DNA of 64,000 nucleotides from Morinoia aosen (taxonomy: Eukaryota > Arthropoda > Malacostraca > Amphipoda > Talitridae), in NCBI GenBank assembly GCA_030386875.1, contig CM059560.1, positions 24,670,683 to 24,734,682 of the forward strand. Reading direction: 5' to 3'. This document shows, one piece after another, positions 47,811-58,973 of this stretch. The number at the start of each line of letters is the position of its first letter. Within the stretch, counting starts at the first letter, position 1. The notes below the pieces were generated by a model. It was given only the letters and a program-made list of their open reading frames with translations. It made no database searches and had not been told where the DNA came from. Both the position numbers and the translations under genes were made by a program.

Positions 47811-49566
47811 TAGAGAGGCTATACAAGTCCATACCTTGCCAACTTCGAATGAATACTGACTGATGCCTCTTAACTACTTGCATATAGGAGCAAGACTTTG
47901 ATCACAACTTCGAACGCCGATTGATGTCCGTAGTAAATTCAATACCTAAAGCCTGACAAACAATATTGGTGACTAATTTTCTGTCCAAGGTACTTACATA
48001 ATTCTAATCATAAATGTAGGGAAAGGCTAACTGTTAGCGAAGTTCATGCGTGTGCGGTAGATACATTTAGTTTGAGCTTCATCTAAGTCTATAGGTCGTT
48101 GAAATCTGTGTGGGCTTTAGGCATTTCATTTGCGTTATACACACGGAAGAGTATGTTGAAAGGGGCTAATAATTCGGTAAGGCTTTAATATTTTGTTATT
48201 GTGTCATAAACTATTTTATCCCGTGCAGTAATCCCGAAATTGATTTGTGCATATAAGTTTTAGCATTTTCGTTGATCGTGTATATTTAGTTTATTAATAG
48301 CATAAAATATGAAATTGGTGAGGTTCAGGTGCAATTAACAGTGTTTTTAGAGCTAGTTCTTAAGTGCGTTTGTATCATATTGTTACAGAAACCGTTTGGA
48401 TAAGCCTGGGCGTTTTCGAATACCCTGTACGCACCCAGAGAACCACGAAATTCTTTACACTAACTTTAGTTGTGTTGGATTATAAATTAAGATGTTTTTA
48501 GCTCATATATAGCGGACAATTTTATAGCCGATTGGGCCATTCGTAGAACAACAGGTTTTGTCATATTCTCACATTCAACACGCGACTATAGACCTCCATG
48601 TTTGATTTGATCAATCTATGGTAAACCCGAAAATATCTATCCTGAGTTACCCGAACGAAATAGCCCAATGGAAACTTGTTGTAGTCACAAAAGTATATTT
48701 TTCTCATCTCTTACATGCATAATCCGTTGCCATGACTACGGCGTCACCGCATCCGGCATTTCCTTTTGTAAGTGGCTGGTTCACATGGCAACGCCGGGCC
48801 AATTACGAAGCTGATACGGCGCTTCGAAGTGTGCTGCTTTGGAGCCGGGCGTTTTGTGTTGTTGTTATCTGTAGGAATTTGTCGTGTAACGTGATGCCGT
48901 CGAGTGTTGCTCATTTATTTATGGATACCTGATTATATTCTGTGTCTATTGCTATACTTGTGCAAGATCCGGTGTGCTATTGATAGTTAGGGCCTGAAAT
49001 AATTTACAGCTCACCGCTCCTATCAAAATTGACTGCTGTTGATTTTAGTGAAATTGAAAATTTTGTGCAGTTAATATCATAAACGAACTGGCTGCTGACT
49101 GAAACTCTTTGCGACGCGTTCTAGAGTCCCCTATCTTGTTGAGATAACGCTCGGTGTCTGTGTCTGTCTTAAATGTAATGAATAAACTTTAATGACATGT
49201 TTGGGGCTAAAATTATATCCGAAAATAAATTTTTAAAACGAATTATTGAAATGAAAACTTGTTTGCGAATCATTTTAAAAATTTCTAATATATTCATTTT
49301 AAGTTCATGTTGTTCAAATCTCGTGCAGTGAATATTATTCAAACTTTCGTGTTGGTTTTAGTATAATACTGTGACAATGATAGAAGAATACAAATTATTG
49401 GAACGGGTTGCAGCCAACAGATGAAGCAAGATGTGTTTTGAACGAAGCATTGCTCAGTTCTAGCCGGACGAGTGGAAGAGACTGTGCGCTCCGAGGCTAC
49501 AAGGCAGATAATTCGGCCGATTTCCTCCTCGAACGTGTCGTATTACAGGCAAATTTCGGAAATAAA
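47811..49566. other. Upstream of the dynein-like gene
   Basis: No gene is supported. A short ATG frame at 48735 (MTTASPHPAFPF) is followed at once by GTAAGT and could be an alternative first exon, but nothing confirms it. In the leader, ATG at about 49419 opens a seven-codon frame. The promoter was not located. Confidence 0.3.
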
Positions 49567-52500
49567 ATGGATCAGAGTAAGACCCGGGGGTCCAATTCCT
49601 CCACTGAAAGTCAAAAAAGCGGTTCCATCAAGTCAAAAGGGGACAGCACATCAAGTCTAGGAGGATCTTCCGAAGCGACCGTTGGCAAGACCGGCACATC
49701 TTGCGCTGCCTCCGACCACTCGCTGCCCCGTAACAAAGTTCTGAAGCACCGCAAAACAGAACGCTTCAAAAACAACGTGAAGCAAAATGATTCGGGTGAA
49801 GGCACATCTCACCTCTCAGGTGATATGTCGTCCAACCAGAAGTCTAGCAGAAGTTCTGCAGCCTCTGATCCAGAAAAAAACTTAGGGGAAGAATCAACAT
49901 CAAAACCTGCTTTGAAACATGCAAACAGCGTCCAGACCTTGCAGGCAGGAGAAAAAGAAACTAAAACTGGACTGACTGTCACTTTGGTGAGTATTGCACA
50001 TAAGTAGAGATTTATCTTAATTTCAATAACGTGCTGAAATCAAATACTAGAATATGCAACGCTGAAAAAATATGACGTGATCATCGTGCTTTGTGACCTT
50101 CAGCTAAATTTTTTCGATCGCATAAATCATTACAACATTTTTGGGGAAGGTGTAATTACTAAGAACACCTCGTAACACCAGTGATGCCTCGAAATTTCAA
50201 ACGGACCATGGGTTTTTAACTTTGCTATTTGGACACCACGCCATAATAAACAATTTTTATTGAATTACGTATTGTAAACTTGTTGTAAAATTTAACCGCT
50301 TAAATTACTCAGAAGATCTCCTGAGCACAGAAACAGAGGTTGACATTCCCCCTCGCCCAGAAAGTTCAATTTTGAATATTCTTGGCTGTATAGTGTATAT
50401 TTCTGGTCTGATCACAAAAGTTTTGAGTCAGCCGTGAAAAGTACGCCTCGCAATACGCTTGTGTATAGTGGTCTATCAATATCTGCTGAGGTATTAGTTG
50501 CGGCTAAATTAGTTACTTCTAATAGATTTTTTGCATCAATCCATGGAAATTTTTGCAATGTTTTTACGCACAGTTATGTTTTAAAATAAACGTGGAAAGC
50601 ACACTTCTTGCACTGCCGCTGGGCTAAAATAATATCATTTGCTTGGTTTTAAAATATTTTGATTTTTTTCGAATTACCTTCAGGGCATGCTAAATTCTGA
50701 GTCAGGGACCGGATTTTAAAACATTTTAACTTTTTACGTGCCGGTTTTTCCCGCTCAAAAGCCTTAAGTTTCAGCTGTTTTCAAACAAAATTCAAACATA
50801 AAACAGTTGACAATCAGGCAGTACTGCTAGGTGATGTGTTTTTGACAATAACCTAGAAAAACAGCGCATTCAGGTAGAAAAAACAGCACGCAGAGTAGCT
50901 GAGCCGACTGGTGAACTTTTACAACAGCTAAACTGTAAAGAAAACGTCAAATGTTTAAAAAATCCTGCTCCAGAGTACATAGTAAAAATTTTTTTCTTCA
51001 AAAATAAATGTTCAGAATCGAACGAGTTAAACATAGCGTAACGTAAACACTTATATATCTAATTTTTTTACAATAATTCTTTATTTATTTGCGCAATAAA
51101 TAAACATTTGCATTGAAAATAAATTATAGCCAAAGGTGGACAGAAAACAGTGTCAGGCAGATGTTCTCATGAAGCTCTGAAATGGTCAAATCAGATCTGC
51201 TCTTAACCATCAGGGAACAACCGGGGACTTGTGGTGAACAATTGTAGCGCCCATAGTTGCTCGAAACGTTATGTAAAAAAAGTATTCAAGTAACTACTGT
51301 AACATTATTTCTTGATTACAAGAGTAAATTCTCTTCTGTTCGTTCACTGGCATCACAAAATTTAGCATCAACCCACAGTGTCCAGTTTCCGTTTGTTCTT
51401 GGGCATTTTATCACGAGCGAATTCAATTTTTTGAGTATTAGGAAGTGATGCTGGAGCTTCTGACCGTGTGTGAAGTCATCATCGAGTGGCTGGAGCTGCA
51501 ACGCAGAGGTTGAGAGTTCACGAGTCTGAAACAACATGTACGAAAATGAGGTTCGCGTCATTAGGATCACTCGTGACGTCATGTCTGTTTAACTCATCTC
51601 GGAACTCAGAATGGGACTTCAGAATATGCTACAACCAGATTCTATTTGTAATCGAATATAATCTGACGTTTGCTGCCACCTACTAAAGAAAACGGTAAAT
51701 GTTGAGGACTTGACCATAATTGATTTTCGAATTTTCGATGCCTAAATATTGTAAATGAGATCAAAAGAAACAAGTTTTCTTCAATGCGCTTTCCGTCGGA
51801 AATGAGTATTTTAAAAGTTATAGCGGTAAATGAGTTACCGGAACTCCAGTGTTTGAGGCGGGAATAAATAAATAAGGGAAGCATCACCCTATTACAAACG
51901 TAAAGAGGTTGGGTCGTGAGGGGTATCCACAGTTCTTTTAGTGAAAATTATAAATCAATTGAAATTCTACTCTGTATGATAAACATAGTTAATGAGATGA
52001 CGAGTTATATTGTCGATGCGAAAGACTTAATTCGAATGTTCCCAGATACGTCGAACCCACGATATACCGGGGTTGAAGTTACGGATCTGCGGTCATCTCA
52101 AGGGTGCCAGTTACGTCGAAGCAGCGGTAAACACTTTATCATAAACATAAAGAGGTTGGGTCGTGAGGGGTAGCCACAGTTCTTTTAGTGAAAATTATAA
52201 ATCAATTGAAATTCTACTATGCATAAACATAGTTAATGAGATGACGAGTTATATTGTCGATGCGAAAGACTTAATTCGAATGTTCCCAGATACGTCGAAC
52301 CCACACTATACCGGGGTTGAAGTCACGGACGGACCTGCGGTCATCTCAAGGCCGCCAGTTACGTCGAAGCAGCGGTGATGGCTACATGTGTTTCGTATCA
52401 TTTGACGTAATGGGTCGGTTACAACCTTTCTTTATAATTTTCACTAAAAAAACTGTGGCTAACCCTCACGACCCAACCTCTTAACGTTTGTAATAGGGGA

Positions 52501-54872
52501 TTTGCTTCTCTTATTTATTTTTCCCGACTCAAACAGTGGAGTTATGGCAAAGTCGGCTTGGTTGGCGCGCGGCATTACCTGTTTACTTTCACGTCGGACC
52601 ACGCGGTATATTTTTTCCCGCCTCAAACACTGGAGTTCCGGTAACTCATTTACCGCCATAACTTGTAAAATACTCATTTCCGACGGAAAGTGCATGGAAG
52701 AAAACTTATTTATTTTCATCTCATAAACAATGTTTAGGCATCCAAAACTAGAAAATAAATTATGGTCAAGGCCTAAACATTTACCCGTTAAGCTTCAAAT
52801 CCTTCGAAAGTTCGATAGCTCAAATCGATGTTCATTTTATAATGACGTTTTCTGATATTTTTGAAAGGTACGTCACTTCACTTCAGCTCAAACTTTTTGC
52901 GTAATTATCTCATTACGCTCAAGATTTACAAATGCCAAAAACTTTACGTCAAATCCAGGTTGGTGTTCTAAATTCAGATGCACACGATGCATAAACCTCA
53001 CAAGTTTTTTTTTACATGTGCTTTTACTAAGATTGCGTGAAAGAAGTACATGACTTCTTGAGGCTTAAAAAGCAACTGTAGTCTTCGTACACATAATCTA
53101 AAACAAGAAATTCTCTAATTCTATTTCCGCGATGCCTGAGAGTTGCGACGATCGATTTATCCAAGGTTAGGTTGTCCGGTATAATTTGGCTTCAGCCCAC
53201 CGTACTTCAGGCAGCAAGAAGATATGCAGTGCATATCAGGAAACGGATACAAAATCTTGCTTCGGCGAACAAGGAATTGCTATCGAGTGACTTTACCACT
53301 GTTGAAGTACGCGGAATCTAGGTTACGTTGAAGTTAATCCTTTTTACTCGAATCATTTTCATGAGTACCTAAACTGTAAGTTTTTATTAGGTTAGCAATC
53401 AGAACTCGCAGTTCTGAAACGATGTTCCATCATCGGGCGACCCACTATTTCTGTGAGTGCATTGATCACTTGAACCAGCGGTTGAAAAGTAATTATGTAC
53501 CTCTATTTTATTAAAATTAAGTTCAGTTTAATTTCCTATAAGCGTTGATTTTATTGATTATACGTTTGACTTTTGCTTGAATAATCGTTAGAGAATTTAA
53601 TCGAAGGATTCTCAATTGTGACCAGATCATTTTCTAGATTAATGGAGTTCCTTTTTGGATCTTACAGCCCGGATATTCTTCAGAGGACGATACTGTCACA
53701 CCGCCAGCAACTCCGCAACATAAGAGACGCGTGTATCATTCGTCACACGCCGTCAAACGTTCCAGCGACATCGCTCTCAAACCACCGACATGTTCTGCTC
53801 AAGTTCATCTCAATCTGTCAGGAGAAAAGGAAGGAATTTCAAGTCGAAGCAAGAGTTTCTATGAAAAACAAAAAGTTCCATCTGATTTTCGAGCAGTAAA
53901 AGTGAAAATTAAGCAGGGTGAAAGTTTTTCGACCAGTCCTGCTGTCAGCCCTCCGACACCCGCAACATTTGACGCCGCAGTCTCTGCCGCAAAGAATTCT
54001 GAGCTTGTCTTCTATCTTGGTTTGATGAACGACGTGCACGATGTTAATTATGACCCTTACAACTTCAGGTAACTTTTTTATTTTTACTTTCTGGGTCAAT
54101 CATTACCCAACTAATAGAAGCTGTGAAAAAACAGATACCTAGTTTGGTTTAAATAAACTTGAAAAATATTTTTAAGTTCATTATAACTTTAAAAATACAC
54201 TTCCTATAACAAAATAAAATGTTAATATAGGAAGTGTATTTTTAAAGTTATAATGAACTAAAAGGTTACGAAGCATTTTTTCCGTATACCAGAATTGATA
54301 TGAAATCTTCTCAAAAACTGAAAAGAAGTTTCAACGACGAAGCTTTCGTATTCGCCTTGTCTTTGCTCTACCTTGGAATTTGCTGCGCGTACCATGATTC
54401 AGTTATTTATCCAACTTGTTTTCTATCGTTAAAAAATTTGAGTAGTGTTCAAAGTACTCTTATAATCGGTATTCAGCCGATAGGGTAATTTCTGGTGAGA
54501 GAATATTAGGGACTCAATTAAGTAAGTGAAGCTTACAGGTATATTTGTTGATTTTTTTATCAAACTGTGAACATAATTTGAAACTATCTAGACTAACTTT
54601 TCGTTTACTATCGCCAAGGGTCGCTATTTTCATAACAATTTCCGCAGCCCTGTTTCGCTCTATGAACGCTGTCGTTTTCACTACCGGTGTGGACCGCCAT
54701 GACTGCTGTACTAACTCCTCTTGCCTCCAGGGTACTGCCAGGGCGCCCCGACTGCGGCAACTACGCTCTGCTCAGCAGCTCAGGAATCACACGAGTGTGC
54801 GGCGCCGATGTAACTTTCGAAGACTTGCAGGACTTCCACAGAGACGCCGCCAACTTTGCCTCCCTGCGTCAG
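49567..54872 (+). CDS. Probable axonemal dynein heavy chain, N-terminal exons (partial)
   Basis: Three exons splice in one frame. 49567-49986 (donor TTG|GTGAGT) opens MDQSKTRGSN with a good start context. The second runs 53638-54068 (acceptor TTTTCTAG) or, with a second acceptor in the same frame, 53668-54068, with donor CAG|GTAACT. The third is 54731-54872 (acceptor CTCCAG, donor CAG|GTAGGA). The first 250 residues are Ser/Lys-rich and probably disordered. Then come ELVFYLGLMNDVHDVNYDPY, NFRVLPGRPDCGNYALLSSS, GITRV and ASLRQ. The order 'NxYDPYxLRVV...YxTxSxxGIT...LRQ' is the N-terminal tail pattern of inner-arm axonemal dynein heavy chains. These motors move cilia and sperm tails. The protein is over 300 residues here, and the family is about 4,000, so most exons lie to the right. 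The specific DNAH type is not decided. Confidence 0.6.
49987..51687 (+). other. Intron 1 of the dynein-like gene, left part
   Basis: Intronic DNA between the first coding exon and the foldback element. No frame, RNA gene or known repeat is visible. Confidence 0.45.
51688..52790. repeat. Foldback element with internal tandem duplication
   Basis: The outer arms, about 51688-51960 and 52427-52790, are reverse complements over several hundred bases. Anchors are CGGTAAATGTT at the left end against AACATTTACCCG at the right, GGTAAATGAGTTACCGGAAC, and AAGAGGTTGGGTCGTGAGGG. The right arm contains an extra segment of about 100 bp. The centre is a direct duplication of about 247 bp (51902-52148 and 52149-52375), each copy starting AAGAGGTTGGGTCGTGAGGG and containing TATTGTCGATGCGAAAGACT. 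No transposase is encoded. It lies inside intron 1 of the dynein-like gene. Confidence 0.8.
52791..53637 (+). other. Intron 1 of the dynein-like gene, right part
   Basis: No frame or repeat recognised between the foldback element and the second coding exon. Confidence 0.4.
54175..54259. repeat. Perfect 34-bp hairpin in intron 2
   Basis: Arms 54175-54208 and 54226-54259 are exact reverse complements over 34 bp (from AGTTCATTATAACTTT to ACACTTCCTATA), with a 17-base loop. It is either a tiny palindromic insertion or a hairpin RNA made with the dynein-like pre-mRNA. Confidence 0.9.
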
Positions 54873-56159
54873 GTAGGATGATTTTTTGGGTACTCCTTAT
54901 ATCTGCATGATTTGAGTCAGGTCTTCGTCTTTCTGGTCTATCAGGATAAGCTCTATTAAACACTCTAGGGTGTTTACGATTATGTCGTTCCGGTATACGG
55001 GGAATTTTTAGTTCTTACGATTTTGTTAGAACCGTCTAAATCTGCTAGTTTTAACGTTAATTATTACAATTACTAGTTTTCAAGTGGATATGAGCATTGC
55101 ATAAGTATCTTCGATACTCCAGCGGGGAATATTTTCGAACCTTAAAATTATTATCCTATGCTTCATTTCGATACTTGAATGAAGCTTCAGTTTTCTTTTA
55201 CTGCATGAAGCAAATAAATCCCATTTATAATTTTTTTCCTTTTTGACAGAGGTTAAACGTATTGACGAATATTTTTGTCTCGAATTTTTTAATCATGATT
55301 TAAATCGTGAAGAAATAAGCCCTTAAATATCTCTATTTTTTAACTGTTTCTGTACGAAAAGGACTTCCCAAACTCTACGTCCAATTTCTTGTTTGTTCTG
55401 GTCCGCTACTCTCTTCATCTGAGATGCAATTTCAGAATTTTCCAAATCACGCTTTAGTTATGAAGTCGACCCGTTTAACTACAGCTCCGTGTTTCTACGC
55501 CAAACAATGCATTCGCAAACATACAGAATAAAGAAATACCCAACAGACGATCAGATGTAAGATCGCTAAATATTTACAAATTGGTCAGCTAAAGCGCAGG
55601 TCGAACCTTTTGTTTTGCGTTCGTAAAAGTCTGAGTAAATTACATCGTAAAAACGACTTCGCAATGTCACTTGATTTTGCAAATGAAATTTGTAATCTCA
55701 TTATTGTTCACAATTAATTTATTAATGATTTAATCTGATACTGCTCTTTTACAGTGGCATTCATCCAGCGACGGCTAAGTCTTTTTGTCTTCAAAACATA
55801 GAAGAAGCATTCATGGTAGACTGCGTTGTTTCTCAAATTATCATTGTTTGACAATTTTTTTGTACTGGCAATAGTGAGTCTTTATTGTGTACTTGCAGCC
55901 AATTATCTTCAGCCTTGGGCTGAAGGCTTGCGTCCCGTTTGTTTTGAATAGTAAATTAAGTAGCTTGATTTTTTTTACGGGCACGTTGTTCTTTTGTGGA
56001 AACTGTGATCAGCAGTGACTTGCTTAAAGACCGTAGTCTATGGCTCCTTTTGCAGACAGACTGTAGTCTATGGCTCTTCTATCTTTAACCGTTTTCGGAG
56101 GCAAATCTGAAAATTTGAAAATTGGAATATCCTGGAGCTCATTTTTAGGCCATAATTGA
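54873..56159 (+). other. After the third dynein exon, nothing recognised
   Basis: Presumably the next intron. I searched it for the expected continuation of the dynein tail and found none. Confidence 0.4.
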
Positions 56160-57033
56160 AGTATTCTGTCCCCTAATGAAGTCGACGTCGAAGGAAGAGC
56201 GATGAGTCACACTGGCATCTTTCACGCTCTTTCATAAATTTTCAATGAGGTTTAAATCTGGAGGTTGTGGTGGCCAGTCCATGAGCTCAACTGTTCACTC
56301 ATTTGCAATGCCTCAATGCCGAACATTTCTATTCCTGTGCATGCGAGCATTGTTGCTCTGAAACATCCCGTTACCATCTGGAATATGAAACTCCATGGAA
56401 GATGTTCATGGGCAGAAAGTGCTCGCAAATAGTCCCGGGAGTTCATTTTGTTGCGGCCAAAAGTAGCAGGTCCAGGTGTGCCGCATCAAAAATGGCCTTA
56501 GAGCATCACACTAACTCCAGATGCCTGAATAGTCGGGACGATTCAAAACAGAATTGATCGCTTCATGTGGCTGTCGCCATTCTCTAATCTGTCCAAAAGA
56601 GGGTGATTCTGAAGTCATCAGACCCCCATTACATGCTTCCCATCCTTTCAGTCCCAACCTTTTTTTCTCGATCAAATAAATATTTTTTTCACCAACTGCT
56701 GAAGCTAATTGCTTCCTGGTGACGTTGCATTTTCTTAAATTCATTTTTTTCAACTCTTCGACGCCCAGTTATTTGAGAAATTGTTTTTGAATTTTCGTAT
56801 AACTCGCTAGATAAATTTGCATGGATAAACTCATATTTTTCTCCCTTAGGCCTTACATTAATTCCAGGAGATAAATAAAGTTCGTCATTTCGATCCCAGT
56901 GTGCTAGTGTTCTTTGTATGAGTAAGAAATGTATACCAATCTCTATAGGAATGTTGGGAATGGATTTTCCCCTTCTATGAAACCTAATTATACGCCTTTT
57001 GCCAAATGCTGACAGGTTCTTCCCAAAGGTCAT
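56160..57033 (-). pseudogene. Decayed full-length Tc1-like transposase
   Basis: Reading the minus strand from 57033 across frames: MTFGKNLSAFGKRRIIRFHR (helix-turn-helix start), RGKSIPNIP, later SDDFRITLF (near the first catalytic Asp), IQASGVSVML.GHF (the GGGSVMVWGCF position), a PDGNGMF segment near the second Asp, and MDWPPQPPDLNLIENL (the last catalytic segment). At least three frame changes and many stops mark it as old. It lies in the presumed dynein intron, in opposite orientation. Confidence 0.7.
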
Positions 57034-57784
57034 CTCTTCAATGTAAATGAAAATTTAGAGATCTACATACACTTAAAACAGGTTTAGCTACTCGATGAGC
57101 ACTTCTATAACGATGCTCTCTACAGTTTTACTAAGTCAAATGAGGAGTAAAATAAAATAATGCATAATATATAAAGTAGGGGAAAATGTTGGGCGCGGCT
57201 GTTTTTTGGTCACCTGGTTTATATTTTTCCTTTTAGAAGCTACAAGCAAATTTTCAGGCTTGTACTTTTCACATTTTATTCATCTTAGCTTTTGAAAGCC
57301 GTTATAATTCGCTGAATTTGAACCAGCACTCAATTTGTTTTTTTCTGCTTTAAGCGTTTGTAAGTGCCTCGTTATCTAAAGCAATAATTAGTGATATTCT
57401 ACTTCAAAAGCAAATTTTTTGCTTGATTTTCCAAACCTTTGGGTATTTTCTTCGATAGATCTCTGGTGACTATTTCTGTTCAATTTCCTTCTTCCAGGTA
57501 ATTTTAGAAAGAATTTTTTATACATCGCTGGCTCGTAACTTTACATATAACGTTATTTCAGGGGAGGAATGTTAGGCAATTGAAAAACAATTTTGGGCTA
57601 TTCTAATGATCTATAACTTAGGATCCACATTTTAAAGTGAAGTATTCTCAAACTTAGATGATGAAACACTTACTAACAGATCATTTTTACATTTAATTAT
57701 GGTAACGATGGCAGTTTAATTTTGTAAATAAAATATAATGGTAAATATTCGTGCCATCTATGCTTATTAAAAGCTGGTTCGAAA
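57034..57784. other. Spacer before the satellite, nothing recognised
   Basis: A+T-rich DNA without frames or repeats that I can name. Confidence 0.35.
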
Positions 57785-58973
57785 AAGTAGGAACCCAGCG
57801 CAGCAAAGCTAGGTCGAAGAATTGGGAACCCAGCGCAGCAAAGCTAGGTCGATAATTGGGAACCCAGCGCAGCAAAGCTAGGTCGAAGAATTGTGAACCC
57901 ATCGCAGCAAAGCTAGGTCGAAGAATTGGGAACCCAGCGCAGCAAAGCTAGGTCGAAGAATTGGGAACCCAGCGCAGCAAAGCTAGGTCGAAGAATTGGG
58001 AACCCAGCGCAGTAAAGCTAGGTCGAAGAATTGGGAACCCAGCGCAGCAAAGCTAGGTCGAAGAATTGGGAACCCAGCGCAGCAAAGCTAGGTCAAAGAA
58101 TTGGGAACCCAGCGCAGTAAAGCTAGGTCGATGAATTGGGAGCCCAGCGCAGCAAAGCTAGGTCGAAGAATTGGGAACCCAGCGCAGTAAAGCTAGTTCG
58201 AAGAATTGGGAGCCCAGCGCGGCAAAGCTAGGTTGAAGAATTGTGAGCCCAGCGCGGCAAAGCTAGGTTGAAGAATTGGGAACCCACCGGAGCAAAGATA
58301 GGTCGAAGAATTGGGAATCCAGGGCAGCAAAGCTAGGTCGAAGAATTGGGAACCCAGCGCAGCAAATCTAGGTCGAAGAATTGGGAACCCAGCGCAGCAA
58401 AGCTAGGTCGAAGAATTGGGAACCCAGCGCAGCAAAGCTAGGTCGAAGAATTGGGAACCCAGCGCAGCAAAGCTAGGTTGAAGAATTGAGAACCCAGCGC
58501 AGCAAAGCTAGGTCGAAGAATTGGGAACCCAGCGCAGCAAAGCTAGGTCGTAGAATTGGGAACCCAGCGCAGCAAATCTAGGTCGAAGGATTGGGAACCC
58601 AGCGCAGCAAAGCTAGGTCAAAGAATTGGGAACCCAGCGCAGCAAAGCTAGGTCGAAGAATTGGGAACCCAGCGCAGCAAAGCTAGGTCGAAGAATTGGG
58701 AACCCAGCGCAGCAAAGCTAGGTCGAAGAATTGGGAACCCAGCGCAGCAAAGCTAGGTCGAAGAATTGGGAACCCAGCGCAGCAAAGCTAGGTCGAAGAA
58801 TATGGAATCCAGGGCAACATAGCTAGGTCGAAGAATTGGGAACCCAGCGCAGTAAAGCTAGGTCGAAGAATTGGGAACCCAGCGCAACAAAGCTAGGTCG
58901 AAGAATTGGGAACCCAGCGCAGCAAAGCTAGGTCGAAAAATTGGGAATCCAGGGCAACAAAGCTGGGCCGATC
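57785..58973. repeat. 35-bp satellite, about 34 copies
   Basis: The unit runs GAAGAATTGGGAACCCAGCG followed by CAGCAAAGCTAGGTC, 35 bp, repeated about 34 times over 1.19 kb with mostly single-base variants. Recurring variants are CAGTAAAGC for CAGCAAAGC, GAGCCCAGCG, and a distinct GAATCCAGGGCAACA form near the right end. One early unit is short (GTCGATAATT). The G+C content is well above the surroundings. The ORF on the minus strand at 57693-57902 is the repeat read as protein. Confidence 0.97.

Noticed and set aside
57693-57902. Minus-strand frame of 69 codons with a repeated FFDLALLRWVP peptide
   Set aside because: It is the 35-bp satellite translated. Its frame changes with each unit.
57785-58973. 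CRISPR-like array
   Set aside because: Units are contiguous with no unique spacers, and the context is eukaryotic.
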